Source: Bathynomus jamesi
Taxonomy: Eukaryota; Arthropoda; Malacostraca; Isopoda; Cirolanidae
Direction: 5' to 3'
NCBI GenBank assembly: GCA_023014485.1
Contig: JAJOZX010001727.1
Span: forward strand, 393,501-457,500
Length of the DNA: 64,000 bases
Shown here: positions 53,306 through 63,759 of the stretch, one piece after another
How the letters are laid out: each line of letters opens with the position of its first letter
Position numbering within the stretch: the stretch's first letter is position 1
The notes under the pieces: model-generated
Told to the model about the DNA's origin: nothing
Database searches by the model: none
What the model saw: only the letters and a program-made list of their open reading frames with translations
Position numbers and translations under genes: made by a program

Positions 53306-54667
53306 CAGGGCCGGCCCGAGGAGTTAGGCAAGTCAGGCAACGCCTGAGGGCGGCACAAAAGTAGAAAAATATTTTTCTTTTGTTCAAATTTTACAGTTTT
53401 CTATATTAGGTGTTTTTAATTATACTTTTTCTATTGTCAGATTGTTTATATTCTGTTTTCGAACATTTTTTCTATTGTTTATATTATATTTCCAAAAAGT
53501 CATTAATCCTTGAAATGCATTTATCTGCAATTTCTGAATATAAGCTAGTTCCTAAGATATATGGATTTGGGAAAGTTTTTGAATTGTGGACCTTTTCTGG
53601 GCTCTCATATACGATTGGTTGAAATTTTGGATACACTCAGAGCATCCACAAATGACCAATAGCAGACGATTTCTTGATTTTCTTCTTGGTATATAAGGTC
53701 TTGTTCTTTAAATAGATGGTTAGCTTGGTATATAAGGTCTTGTTCTTTAAATAGATGGTTAGCTTGGTATATAAGGTCTTGTTCTTTAAATAGATGGTTA
53801 GCTTGGTATATAAGGTCTTGTTCTTTAAATAGATGGTTAGCTATTCTGGTGATTGCGAGTGGAATAGTTATTTTGACATTCTTGGGAGGTGCAATGTACT
53901 TATATTGTATATAGTGTAAATGTACCTAAAAAGATTCCTGTATTTCAAGAAGCCAAGGAGGAATCTGTTAAAGTTAAAAATAAAAGTCTCTGAGAAAAAC
54001 ATTGGTCAAAAAAATTTTATACTGTGTTGTGTTGAAATTATATTCGATGTTACTGTTGTGTTGAACATATTGGGCGACTTTTGTATAATGGACTCATTCA
54101 ACATATAGTTTAGCTGTTTTGTTTGCAAAAATGTAGCCTACAGTTCTCATTTTTGTCATACCGGATTTTTCCACGTAAGAATTTCTCACCACTTGAAAAT
54201 GCGCTTCATCTCACTTCATAATCAATGTTCAGAACGAGAAATAAATAATTCATTTTCCAAGTGTGCTAAAAAGCGCGTGAGGTTTCAATTTGTTCAGCGT
54301 CTTGCAATTTATTAATATTTCTTTAAGTGTACTTCTTTAGGTATACTTTTCATGCGCAAAGTAAGAAGTTAGCCATTTCATCTCTATTTTATTTATATTC
54401 TATTATTTTTTGAAGAAAGACTAGTAGGACCCTCCATTTTATATATTGAAGCCGAAATGGCTTGTAATCTCAATCTGGAAGATATTGTTAAAAATTTTGC
54501 AGCAAAAAAAGGAAGAAAAGTAGATTTCCAACTGTTTTTATAGATATTTTATATTGCATTAGTAAAAAAATAAAATTATAATAACGTTGTTTTTTTATTT
54601 ACTTCTATACAAGGGGCGGCATTTTATTCTTTGCCTAAGGGCGGGAGATCTCCTTGGAACGGGCCTG
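53306..54667. mobile_element. Non-autonomous hAT in LINE-C
   Basis: 1362 bp. Short inverted ends cagggccggcccgagg and cttggaacgggcctg lie between perfect 8-bp duplications ctccctgg (53298-53305 and 54668-54675), diagnostic for hAT. No transposase gene. It contains a four-copy 39-bp tandem repeat. Confidence 0.85.
53685..53840 (+). repeat. Four tandem copies of a 39-bp unit with a TATA motif
   Basis: Unit cttggtatataaggtcttgt plus tctttaaatagatggttag, repeated four times without visible change. Each unit has a TATATAAG motif. CCAAT-like motifs (gattgg, gaccaat) lie 30-80 bp upstream, so this could be a duplicated core promoter. Confidence 0.8.
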
Positions 54668-55114
54668 CTCCCTGGAAAGAAGAAGAGAGAGGTACAACAT
54701 AATCTACATATGGAAAATGATCGAAAAACTGGTACCAAACCTCAAACTAAACCCAATTACTATCCAAACAACGCTGGAAAATAGGAAAGGCAGAATGTGT
54801 AGTGTTCCCAAATTAAAGGGCCGACAAGGGACCTCTCAACACTGAAGGAAAATAGATTGGTGGTTGTCAGGGGGCCAAGACTTTTTAACTAGCTTTCAAA
54901 GGACCTCAGAAACGTTACAGGGGTCAAAGTTGAAGTCTTCAAGAGAAGACGAGATGCCTGACTCAGGACGGTACCAGATGAGCCTGGTGTACCTGGCTAT
55001 ATGCGGTGGAGAGCGTAAGAAAACAACTCGCTCCTCCACCAAGCCAGATTTAGAGGCAGCTTGACCTTCGTGTGAAGAGAGACCAACACACGGAACAGCA
55101 ACGAGGTCAACGAG

Positions 55115-56381
55115 CAGGGCCGCCGAGAGCTGCTCCGGCCCCGGGGAAGGATTGGTATATGGGCCCCCCCCTGTTTACTCAGTATTTTATTATGAATGTT
55201 TTTTGTGTACATAACAAGCAAACTGATCATATGTCCAACTCACTACAGTATTCAAAACATACAGTATGAGTAAACAATAGGGTGGATCGATTTTACATTT
55301 TTTTCGATTTCCATATTCTAATAGACAAAAACTTGCGCATGCATGAGAAAATAGCCTCTGCAAAGTCTTAGCTTAATAGGTAATCATCTTCTGCCCCCGG
55401 CAGAGCGATGAAAATCATATTTTAGTAGTCAAAAACGTATTTTTAAACCCTAGCCTAGAGTCATAAAATTTTGCGTGTGTGTTATTTCATGCCTAAGCAA
55501 CGATATAAATGCTATGGGAAATATATAAATGCATTATTTAAGACAAAGAGCCGATCTGAAAATATGTATATTATACATATTTTCAGATCGGCTCTTTGTC
55601 TTAAATAATGCATTTATATATTTCCCATAGCATTTATATCGTTGCTTAGGCATGAAATAACACACGCAAAATTTTATGACTCTAGGCTAGGGTTTAAAAA
55701 TACGTTTTTGACTACTAAAATATGATTTTCATCGCTCTGCCGGGGGCAGAAGATGATTACCTATTAAGCTAAGATTTTGCAGAAGCTATTTTCTTATGCA
55801 TGCGCAAGTTTTTGTCTCTATTAGAATATGGAAATCGAAAACAATGTAAAATCGATCTACCCTAGTAAACAACTCAGAAGAAAATGACCATTTTATTTTT
55901 CAAATTAATTATATTAATTCTATCACCATACAATTTACAAATGCAGTACCAGTCCATGCAGGCAAGATAATTGTTTACTGCAAGATTTTCATAATTAGAA
56001 GTGTACTTTCTTTGCCTTCTCTCTAGCAAAGTGGTAAATGATTCCGATGAAATTTAAAGTATGGGCTAACTGGCTTTCAATTACAATGGTTCCCAGATCT
56101 GTCAGTCGGTCTTGGGCATTGGTGGACCGCAGATAATATTTTATCTTCATTTTGACTATGATAATTTCTATAAAATAAAGTATGTTCATTAATTATATGT
56201 CCTCTCTGTTATTTAATCAATTGCCTTATTAATATTTTTAGATTTTATCCCCCCTCTTTCCGGGCCCCCTAGAAGTCTGGGCCCTGGAGATTTATCCCGG
56301 CTTATATATATATATATACACACCTCGTTCTCGTTGACAGGGCCGCCGAGAGGGCGGGAAAGCCGGGATAAATCTCCAGGG
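55115..56381. mobile_element. hAT element at the LINE-C 3' end, with inverted right terminus
   Basis: Left end cagggccgccgagag follows the 8-bp tcaacgag (55107-55114). The right terminus should read ccctggagatttatcccgg...ctctcggcggccctg and be followed by tcaacgag. Instead the last part and the target duplication are found inverted: ctcgttga at 56330-56337, then cagggccgccgagagggcgg at 56338 on. The block at about 56280-56302 is present in both orientations. A palindromic MITE is nested inside. Confidence 0.75.
55278..55863. mobile_element. Palindromic foldback MITE, 586 bp
   Basis: Two arms of about 292 bp form a nearly perfect inverted repeat centred on base 55571 with essentially no spacer. 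Ends read agggtggatcg and cgatctaccct. Agtaaacaa flanks both sides (55269-55277 and 55864-55872), a 9-bp target duplication of the kind made by Mutator-like elements. No coding sequence. Confidence 0.85.
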
Positions 56382-57740
56382 ATTATGTAAATCTACTCAT
56401 TATAGTCCATTATATAATCAAAGCCACTTTCATACAAATTTATTAACGATGTTCAGTAAAGTGGTGGCTGCATTTCATAAGAGCATAGTTGTTAACATTT
56501 CTATACTGTGTATGTCATAGGACTTAAAAGAGGATCGTTATGAGTTTATACATCCAAAATGTTTGGAAGGAGTCAACCAAATCTGACTGCCTTAAAGGTG
56601 AGATTTCCCCTCAAATTCACCACTCCCCATCCAACCGGACAACCACATTTAAAGTGATTAGTTTTCCCCTGAAGACGGGTGGTTCTTTATAAACCAGCGG
56701 ATTTCGAAAGAAAGTATAGTTCTACACAAGATCTTAAATCAGATAAAGAATTCTGTAGTTTGACAGAATATTTTAAAACAAATTATTGAAAGGTTACGGA
56801 ATGACTTGTAAAAATAATAAATCAGCGATAGAGTTTCGGCGGACTGGTCAAATAGGTTACCAACTTAGGTGTCATGTGGGAAAGAGGAAATCTAAAGGTA
56901 TTCGGAAATGACATCATTTTGATTTGCCGTTTATATTGTTAATATTCTTATCCATTAGTTTAAAATGATTTCCTTATGTTCGTCCTATCGGGCGGACACA
57001 AAGTTGTGTCCTGGTAAATCATGTTCGGTGTTGTTATCGTTGTTGGAGGAGAAAGTGCGTAATGATAATACAATATCTGCGCAACATTTTCCTATAAGTA
57101 TTACGATCAATTTAGAAACTTTTCTAATAGACAGCTTTAATGCGAGTATTTCCCTATCATTGCAGTCAAAGGAAACATAAATATACTGTGTAATACTGAA
57201 ACAAAGGGGCAAATTAGAGACAGGAAGACATCGCGAAAGATACATAGGAAGGAGAAATAAAGATAAAGGACAATAAAGAGGCAAAAACAAAAAGAAATAA
57301 AGAAAGGGACAGTGAGAAATGGGAAAAGGAAGCGATAAAAAATAAAGATTAAAGAGTACACTATATACATACTCAAAACAGCGCCCCTATTACTATATTT
57401 TTATACAAGCTGAACTGTAAGCCTTCTTCGAAATAAAAACAAACTAAAATATATAAAAAACAATTGAAAGTAGTAAATTCTAGTTAAAAATACAGGAAAT
57501 TTGTTGAAAAATATCCCTTGTACAGATGAATGATAATAAACTCAAATTAAAAGTCCCATAATGAACAGTGTAAAAACTTGGGGGTTTTTCCATTTTTTTA
57601 CGAAAAAAGTTCGCACAGAATTTAAAGATATTGAACAGTTTTATATCAAGTAAAGTTCAGTAAAGTTATAATCAATGGAAGTTATCAGCTTTCTCATGTG
57701 GCACTATAGGATACCTTATTTATATATCTACGGATCTACA
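56382..57740. other. Intergenic, nothing recognised
   Basis: No similarity recognised. ORFs around 56965-57376 are low complexity and probably chance. Confidence 0.4.
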
Positions 57741-57799
57741 GAAGCTAAGGCTAACAAAGACCCTAAGATCCACTCTAAGGTTAGCCCGAGAGAAAGGAA

Positions 57800-60639
57800 A
57801 GAGGAGGGGGTTAAAAGAGGAGAATAAGGGGTTAAGTAAGTAGCAAAACCTATAATTCGTGGGTTAACATTCATTCAGAAAAAGAGAAAGAAAGACTCCC
57901 CAACATCATCCGCCGGCCACTGCCGACAAGTCGGAAAAATAGTCGAAGAGAATAGGAGAGGGGTGAAAATTTACGTTATCGATGTTATTAACGATTTTGA
58001 AAACTTCAATACGCTCCCCCCTTAACTCTTTCGCTCACGAATTATGACATAGGTAAAAAAGAAATTTGCCTTTATGTGTTGTTGTATAAGAATCAATATG
58101 GTTTATTTTTCAGCTACATAATTGTCTACCCAGTGAGTGAAAGGGTTAATCTCCTAGTTTCGAGTGAATGCAAGTCTAACTTTTTAATCCTATCTTCGTA
58201 AGGCTTGTTGCGCAATGACGGAATTAGTTTCGTGGCACGACGCTGAACCCTTTCTAACCTATCAATATCCTCACGCAAATACGGGCACCAAAACTGAAGG
58301 CATATTCTAAATGAGGCCTGACTAGGGACTTGTAAAGGGGCAATATAATATTCTTCGATTTAAATTCGAAATTACGCGCTATGAAGTCTAACATCTTATT
58401 AGCTTTTGCGCAAGACTCCAGGCACTGGTTCCCAACTTCTAAATCCTTAGATACGCGTACGCCTAAATCTACTTCCTCGTCAACGCTCGCTAACTCTCTA
58501 TCATCCATCGTGTACGTGTAATTATTGTTACGAGAACCTATATGCAAAACTTTACATTTGTCCACGTTAAATTGCATCTGCCACTTATCCGTCCACACCA
58601 TAATCCTATTTACATGGTCTTGGAGCCTATTTCTATCGTCCTCGTTAACAACCTTACCCCTTATTTTAGTATCGTCCGCGAATTTTTACACATTACTAGT
58701 CAATCCTACATCTATGTCGTTAATATAAATTATGAATAGCAATGGGCTTAACACTGAGCCCTGTGGGACACCGCTACCTACATCCAACCACCACGATTCA
58801 CTACCATTAACAACGACCCTCTGTCTCCTAGCACGAAGCCATACCTCTAACCAGTTAGCTACCTGACCGCGGATACCGTGCGCTTTAATCTTCGCAATTA
58901 ATCTTCTATGCGGAACTGCATCGAACGCTTTTTTAAAATCTAAATAAATAACGTCAACCGCTCTATGCCTATCGTATTCGCGCACTATTTCGTTATAAAA
59001 TTCTAACAAATTAGTTAAACAAAATCTGTGGCGTCGAAACCCATGCTGACTACTATTAATCAAATCTCGACTTTCTAAGTGATCGATGATACGATCCCTA
59101 ACTACGGATTCCAAAAGTTTACCGACAGTTGACGTTAAGCTAATGGGCTTATAATTGCTAGCTACTGTGCAGTCGCCTTTTTTAAAAATGGGCGTGACGT
59201 TAGCTGATTTAATGTCTTCAGGAATAATCCCCGTTTCCAGTGATTGATTAAAAATCTTCGTTAAGGGGCCTACGATAACATCTTTGAAATCTTTCAGATG
59301 TCTAGGATAAAACTCGTCAGGGTCTGGAGCCTTGCTAACTTTTAGCCTATCGATATAATGCTGCTAAATGGAACGATATCGTCCACATCGGGAACATTAT
59401 TGACGTCTTCTACGGTAAAAACTGTCGCAAAAAAGTTATTAAAAATACCCGCCATCGCCTGAGCGTCGGAAGCCAAAACGCCATTAGTGTCCACGAGAGG
59501 GCCTATACTATCTTTTACCGGCTTACGATTATTGACGTATTCAAAAAACTTTTTTGGATTATGTTTACTATCCGCAGCTATAAGTATCTCTAAATTACGC
59601 TTATCATTCATAACTGATCTTTTAACCTGATGTCGAAGCTCGATATATCTAAAGTTAGCTGCCGTGCCATTGCGCTTATTAAGTCTATACGCTCGTTTAT
59701 GAACTCGCCTATTTCCCTAGTCCACCACTTAGGCCTACCATGATTTCTAGCGCGCTTGGGCCTACGACGAATAAACTCCCTTTCAATATTCATAAAACTT
59801 TCTTTAAACGTCTCCCAATGCAAATTTGTGTCATTACCCATAAATAAGTTATCCCAGTCCACCACTCTCTTCCTATCCGCAAAACTATCAAAATTGGCCC
59901 TACGAAAATCAGGGACGTCTATTACGTTACTATCCTTAGTGTTTTCTATCAATAACTTAAACCTAAGAATTTGATGACCACTACATCCTAAACTCTCGCC
60001 TACTTCTAAACTTTCGACTATATTTTCGCCGTTCGTTATCACCACGTCTAAAATATTGTCACCGCGCGTTGGTTCGGTAACCATCTCTCGTAAAAAAATA
60101 TCTTCCATGAACTCAATCAATCTCAAACCCTCCTCATTACCAGTAAAAGTCTCGTAATTAACATTAGGGCAGTTAAAGTCTCCGACAATTATACTATTCC
60201 GATTATCAATAAAGTTACCAAGAAGTGAGTGAAATCTAGTAGTGGTATCGAGGGGTTGAATGGGAGGTCTATAAACAACAACAAAATTAAAACTAATACT
60301 ACGCGCCCTAACTTCAACGCATATCGCATTAATTGCTGCCGGAAAATCTATCTTAACCTCTATAGCCCTAAGGGAATTACGAATGTACAGCAAAACGCCA
60401 CCACCAATCCAATGTAACCTATCATTAGTAAAGAGTTTAAAACCCGGTATATCAAATTCCCCCAATAAGTCCCGAGTCACGGTATTTAACCACGTTTCAG
60501 TGATCGCAACTATATCGTAGTTGCCGGAATAAATTATCGCCTTAAATTCGTTTAATTTATTTCTAATACTACGCGCGTTACAATAAAAGACGTTTAAGTT
60601 ATTTTTTACCACGGGCCGGCGTTTTAAACTATTTTTCAC
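57800..60639 (-). pseudogene. CR1 ORF2: endonuclease plus reverse transcriptase
   Basis: The open frame from 60639 has no visible ATG and begins at a GTG that overlaps the ORF1 stop (GTGA). The endonuclease reads YCNARSIRNKLNEFKA, AITETWLN, VVYRPPIQP, IIVGDFNCPNV and GCSGHQIL, where the usual SDH is SGH. The RT has NNRKPVKDSIGPL, SQHGFRRHRFCL, DFKKAFDAVPHRRL and GVPQGSVLSPLLF. A stop falls just before the ADDTK box near 58680. DKCKVLHIGSRN and KSLVRPHLEYAF follow. Shifts lie near 59610, 59350, 58685 and 58290. A MITE splits the sequence at 58026-58145. Confidence 0.82.
58026..58145. mobile_element. piggyBac-type MITE, 120 bp
   Basis: Flanked by TTAA at 58022-58025 and 58146-58149. Inverted ends on the minus strand read ccctttcactcac and gtgagcgaaagag. 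Removing it with one TTAA restores the CR1 reading TRRLRGERIEVFK, which parallels TRRLRGDLIQVFK in CR1-A. Confidence 0.88.
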
Positions 60640-61665
60640 GTCGGGCCCGCGTTCCCCGAACCCACAACGTTTAAAGAAGGCTTCGACCTATACAGCTTTC
60701 GTACGTTTTCGTCAATTAACCTACCTAGCCTAGCATTACCTATTTCATTAAAATGCACCCCATCTTTTATAAAAAGGCTAGGATCACTGAATTCTGACCA
60801 CAGCTTTACGAAGGTTACATTTTCCTCAGCACAAATCTCTTCTAATCTAGTATTCAAAAATAACGTTTTAGACGTAATCCTAAGACCCAAACCATGCCTA
60901 GAGGTAATACCTAGAACTAAAGACCTATCTGACCTCGCCTTTAGGGACCTATTTAACCCCTATATCTCTCCAAAAGGTCAGGCACTCTCGTATCGGGCCT
61001 ACACGAGTCGTTGCCCCCTACCATCGTCACCAACATCGAGTGACGGGAGGCAACGTCAATCCTATCCACTTCGTCTCTAACTCTGTCAACCCTAGCCCGG
61101 AGACAGACCCTCCTCCTCTTGGTTGTGATGCCTTTCAACGAAATCTGTGTCCATATGGCGCACTAAAGAGTCCCCAATTAAAATAGTTTCCCCCTCATTC
61201 ACGTCCCTTTCCAAATGGGCGAAAGGGTTCGAAACCTCAATAGGAGGGGATTCCTATCACCTAACGTACGCGGCCTAGCTCCACCCTTAACTTCTCTAAA
61301 TCCCTCCCCATCTACTAATCTCGGACCAACCTTAACCCCTTCCTCAACTCTATCCAACCTTCCCGATAAGCTACCTAAACTAGAAACTAGGTTACGCACC
61401 TCACCCTTCAAATCACTAACGTCTTCAACGTTAGTATTGGTTCGGCTTTCGTCAACCGTAGCCCTACCCCTGCCCTCATCAAGCGTTGCAAGTCTTTCCG
61501 TTACCTCACGTACACTGCGTTTTGTGTCAACTATTTCCTCCCTTAAATCGCAAAAGAAACAAACTGATCTTTCGGTAATGCCATAGGACCGCCGTTATAA
61601 TCTTTAAAATCCGTATACCACCGGTTTATCCCACACCTAACACATGACGCTTTCTGCGACGGCAT
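60636..61665 (-). pseudogene. CR1 ORF1: zinc-ribbon-like start, coiled region, SGNH esterase
   Basis: ATG at 61663-61665. The N-terminus has CVRCGINRW and a second C-x2-C (CFFC), then a heptad-like segment (VRNLVSSLGSLSGRLDRVEEGV). The esterase follows with all blocks: IGDSLVRHMD (Ser), VGGNDSCRPD (Asn) and IKDGVHFNEIGNARLGRL (Asp, His). The pieces lie in different frames, with shifts near 61570, 61200, 61130 and 60940. CR1-clade ORF1 esterases are described. Their role in retrotransposition is not settled. The stop overlaps the ORF2 start. Confidence 0.78.
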
Positions 61666-61700
61666 CGCGCAAGTTAAATTAGTTTATAACCGTCACAAGT

Positions 61701-62152
61701 TTAAGTTAAGTTAAGCCGGCACGCTATGAAAACTTCTAAATCTCTAATAATCACTAATATTCAATTACTTAACTATAACAATGTGAATATAAACGCAAGT
61801 ATATAAAATTCAAACCTTTCCAAAAGTAAAATTATCAGCAATATGCAAAAGTAGAAGCAATATCAGAGAGCTCAGGAAATGCGTCCGTTCAGTACAGAGT
61901 CTGGTTGTTGATGATGATGATGATGTTCTATGTTCTATTTATGTCATTAGAAATTGTAAAAGTGCTGTATTTATTTTATTAATTAATAATAATGAAAGGT
62001 TATTCAAAATTATTCAGGTTATATGTTCGTTTATACACGCCAAAACGGCTAGAGTAATCTGCACCAAATTTAGTGTACCATTAACCCTTTAATGCTGAAC
62101 GTTTCTGTAGGATTAAGTCTAAATACGTGTTTTGAAACGGTACGTATCGACC
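61701..62152. other. Intergenic, nothing recognised
   Basis: Contains a short GAT repeat near 61910-61925. No gene recognised. Confidence 0.4.
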
Positions 62153-63341
62153 CAGGGCCGTTTCCTGGCATAAGCAGACTAAGCGGCCGCTTAAGGCCCC
62201 GCTGCTACTAGGGAGCCACTAATGTGGCAGTCAACCTTCTCACAAAAACAAAAGACTCACTCACCAGCTACAGAAACACAGGTTTTGTTGCAGCACAAGT
62301 CGTAGCTAGGGACATATGTGAGGAAATGAATGTGGAGGCTGTGCTGAAGGAGAAGAGGCTCAGATCCACAAAAAAGCACTTTGCTTACGAAGCTCCTGAC
62401 GAACCATTTACAGAAGACTTAAAGAGGCTGGAAGTCAAATTTTTCAATGTGGTGGTGGATTGTGCCATCGGGTCAATAAATGAGAGATTCAAAACATTAG
62501 ATGATGTGAGGGACATATTTGCGGTTCTCCTAAACTTCACCACAATGAACAAGGAAGATTTGTCCTGCAAGTGTGAAAAGCTCTCTAAGACACTGAGCTC
62601 TGGAGCTGACTCTGACATTGATGGAAGAGAACTGGCCCTCGAAATTAAGAACTTGCCGACTTTACCTTCACACAACATGACTGCATTGGAGCTTCTCTCT
62701 TTCATTCATCAGAAGCAACTGGAGGAACTATACCCCAATCTCTGGGTTGCACTAAGAATTGCCTGCACTCTACCTGTGACAGTAGCGTCAGCCGAGAGGA
62801 GCTTCTCTAAGATGAAGCCAATCAAGAACTACCTCAGATCATCAATGGGGCAGGATCGCCTCAGTGGTCTTGGCATCATAAGCATCAACCAGGACGTTGG
62901 CAGGGAGATTTCATATGATGATGTTATTGATGATTTTGCCCAGAAAAAATCTAGGAGGCAAAAATTTTGAAGATACAAACTCTTCTGTATAACTGTTAGC
63001 TAGTACACGATTGTATCGTAGAGTTAGTAATTGTTTGGTAGTTGATAATTGCATTATTTTTTTATACATGGTTCTGTGTCATTTATTCTAAATAATGTAT
63101 AAGCTAATTTTCAGGAATTTCATGAAGAGTATTTTTTCTCTTTGTCTTCTGAAAGTACATATTTGTTGTTTTGGACATAAATGTTTCATTAAAATTGTTT
63201 CATAATTGTTTTTTATTAACACAGTCATTTTTTGTATGTGTGTGCTGAGGTGATGTAGTAAGGCGTGAGTTGGTGGATGGAGGGGTGGGGCCTCAAATGG
63301 GTATACTGCTTAGGGCCCCCTAATGGCTAGAAACGGCCCTG
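62153..63341 (+). mobile_element. hAT element, deletion derivative, 1189 bp
   Basis: Perfect 13-bp inverted ends cagggccgtttcc / ggaaacggccctg lie between perfect 8-bp duplications tatcgacc (62145-62152 and 63342-63349). It keeps only the C-terminal part of the transposase. Confidence 0.92.
62224..62970 (+). pseudogene. hAT transposase C-terminal part (ZMYM1-like)
   Basis: About 248 open codons to a TGA at 62968-62970. It reads DICEEMNVEAVLKEKR, then LYPNLWVALRIACTLPVTVASAERSFSKMKPIKNYLRSSMGQDRLSGLGIIS, the hAT dimerisation domain in the form seen in ZMYM1/TTF-type transposases. The TTF zinc finger and the catalytic Asp residues are missing upstream, and no genuine start codon is evident. 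The C-terminal KKSRRQKF may be a nuclear localisation signal. Confidence 0.85.
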
Positions 63342-63508
63342 TATCGACCCATTCGGCGGTAGAGGGTTAAGGGAAAATCAGGGAAAGTTTTAGTAACACA
63401 CCCGTTCCTCCCAGACTCCCCCCTCCCTCCCTAGGTTGTGTTTCGGGAGGTTTTGCTGCGCAAGGCGCAGCCGTCGTTCTAGTATATACTCGTATATAAT
63501 ATGTTAGA

Positions 63509-63750
63509 GGGAATCTGTGTAACTAGGGATTTCACGAAATCCCTAAAACGTTCAGGGATTTCATGTAAGGTTAAATCGTGATATTTTCGTTAAACCTACG
63601 GGAAAATTATTGAATGTCCGGTTAGGTCAACTGTACGCCCTTGAAATTGGTTTGGTTAAAACTAACGAAAATATCATGACTTAATCTTACATGAAATCCC
63701 TGAACACTTTAGGGATTTCATAAAATCCCTAGTTGCAGAGATTCACTGTA
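63509..63750. mobile_element. Palindromic MITE, about 240 bp
   Basis: Inverted arms contain the repeated motif agggatttca (aactagggatttcacgaaat at left, inverse at right) and a tcgtgatattttcgtt / aacgaaaatatcatga pair. The unpaired centre is near 63600-63655. No ORF. Confidence 0.75.
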
Positions 63751-63759
63751 ACCTATATA

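Larger units (their letters stand above)
51424..54845 (+). pseudogene. LINE-C reverse transcriptase, inactivated
   Basis: A Lys-rich linker (51424-51936) is followed by AIGQMKPHSAAGPDNW, KRANIVPIYKGGDRSQAKNYRPV, ENQRGFRSGRSCISQL, DVIYTDFAKTFDKCDHG and LPQGTVLAPLLF. The palm box reads FAVDTK instead of FADDTK: the first catalytic Asp is Val (codon at 52784-52786). Frameshifts lie near 51935, 52210, 52380, 52600 and 53005. The thumb region LIIPELEYCSVLTF runs into the hAT insertion at 53306 and resumes after it with ERRRERYNIIYIWKMIEKL. Confidence 0.8.
48461..55114 (+). mobile_element. LINE-C: non-LTR retrotransposon with CCCH zinc-finger ORF1
   Basis: Without its two insertions (48858-50235 and 53306-54667) it is about 3.9 kb: ORF1 with CCCH fingers, endonuclease, RT and a 3' tail shared with 903-1113. 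Both insertions can be removed at their target duplications with the reading frame restored. The RT is inactivated by a catalytic Asp change and several frameshifts. Confidence 0.8.
57741..61700 (-). mobile_element. Near-full-length CR1-type LINE (CR1-B)
   Basis: Contains ORF1 from its start codon, ORF2 and a 3' end shared with CR1-A (agagtggatcttagggtctt on the minus strand). Interrupted by a 120-bp TTAA-flanked MITE. Several frameshifts, so an older copy than CR1-A but more complete at the 5' end. Confidence 0.82.

Noticed and set aside
57137..57376. Hydrophobic minus-strand ORF as a membrane protein
   Set aside because: It is the complement of a purine-rich low-complexity tract, giving Phe/Leu/Ser-rich frames by composition.
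57741..61700. CR1-B as a 3'-truncated LINE
   Set aside because: ORF2 seemed to stop near 58150, but this is the edge of a TTAA-flanked MITE. The coding sequence resumes beyond it and the 3' end matches CR1-A.
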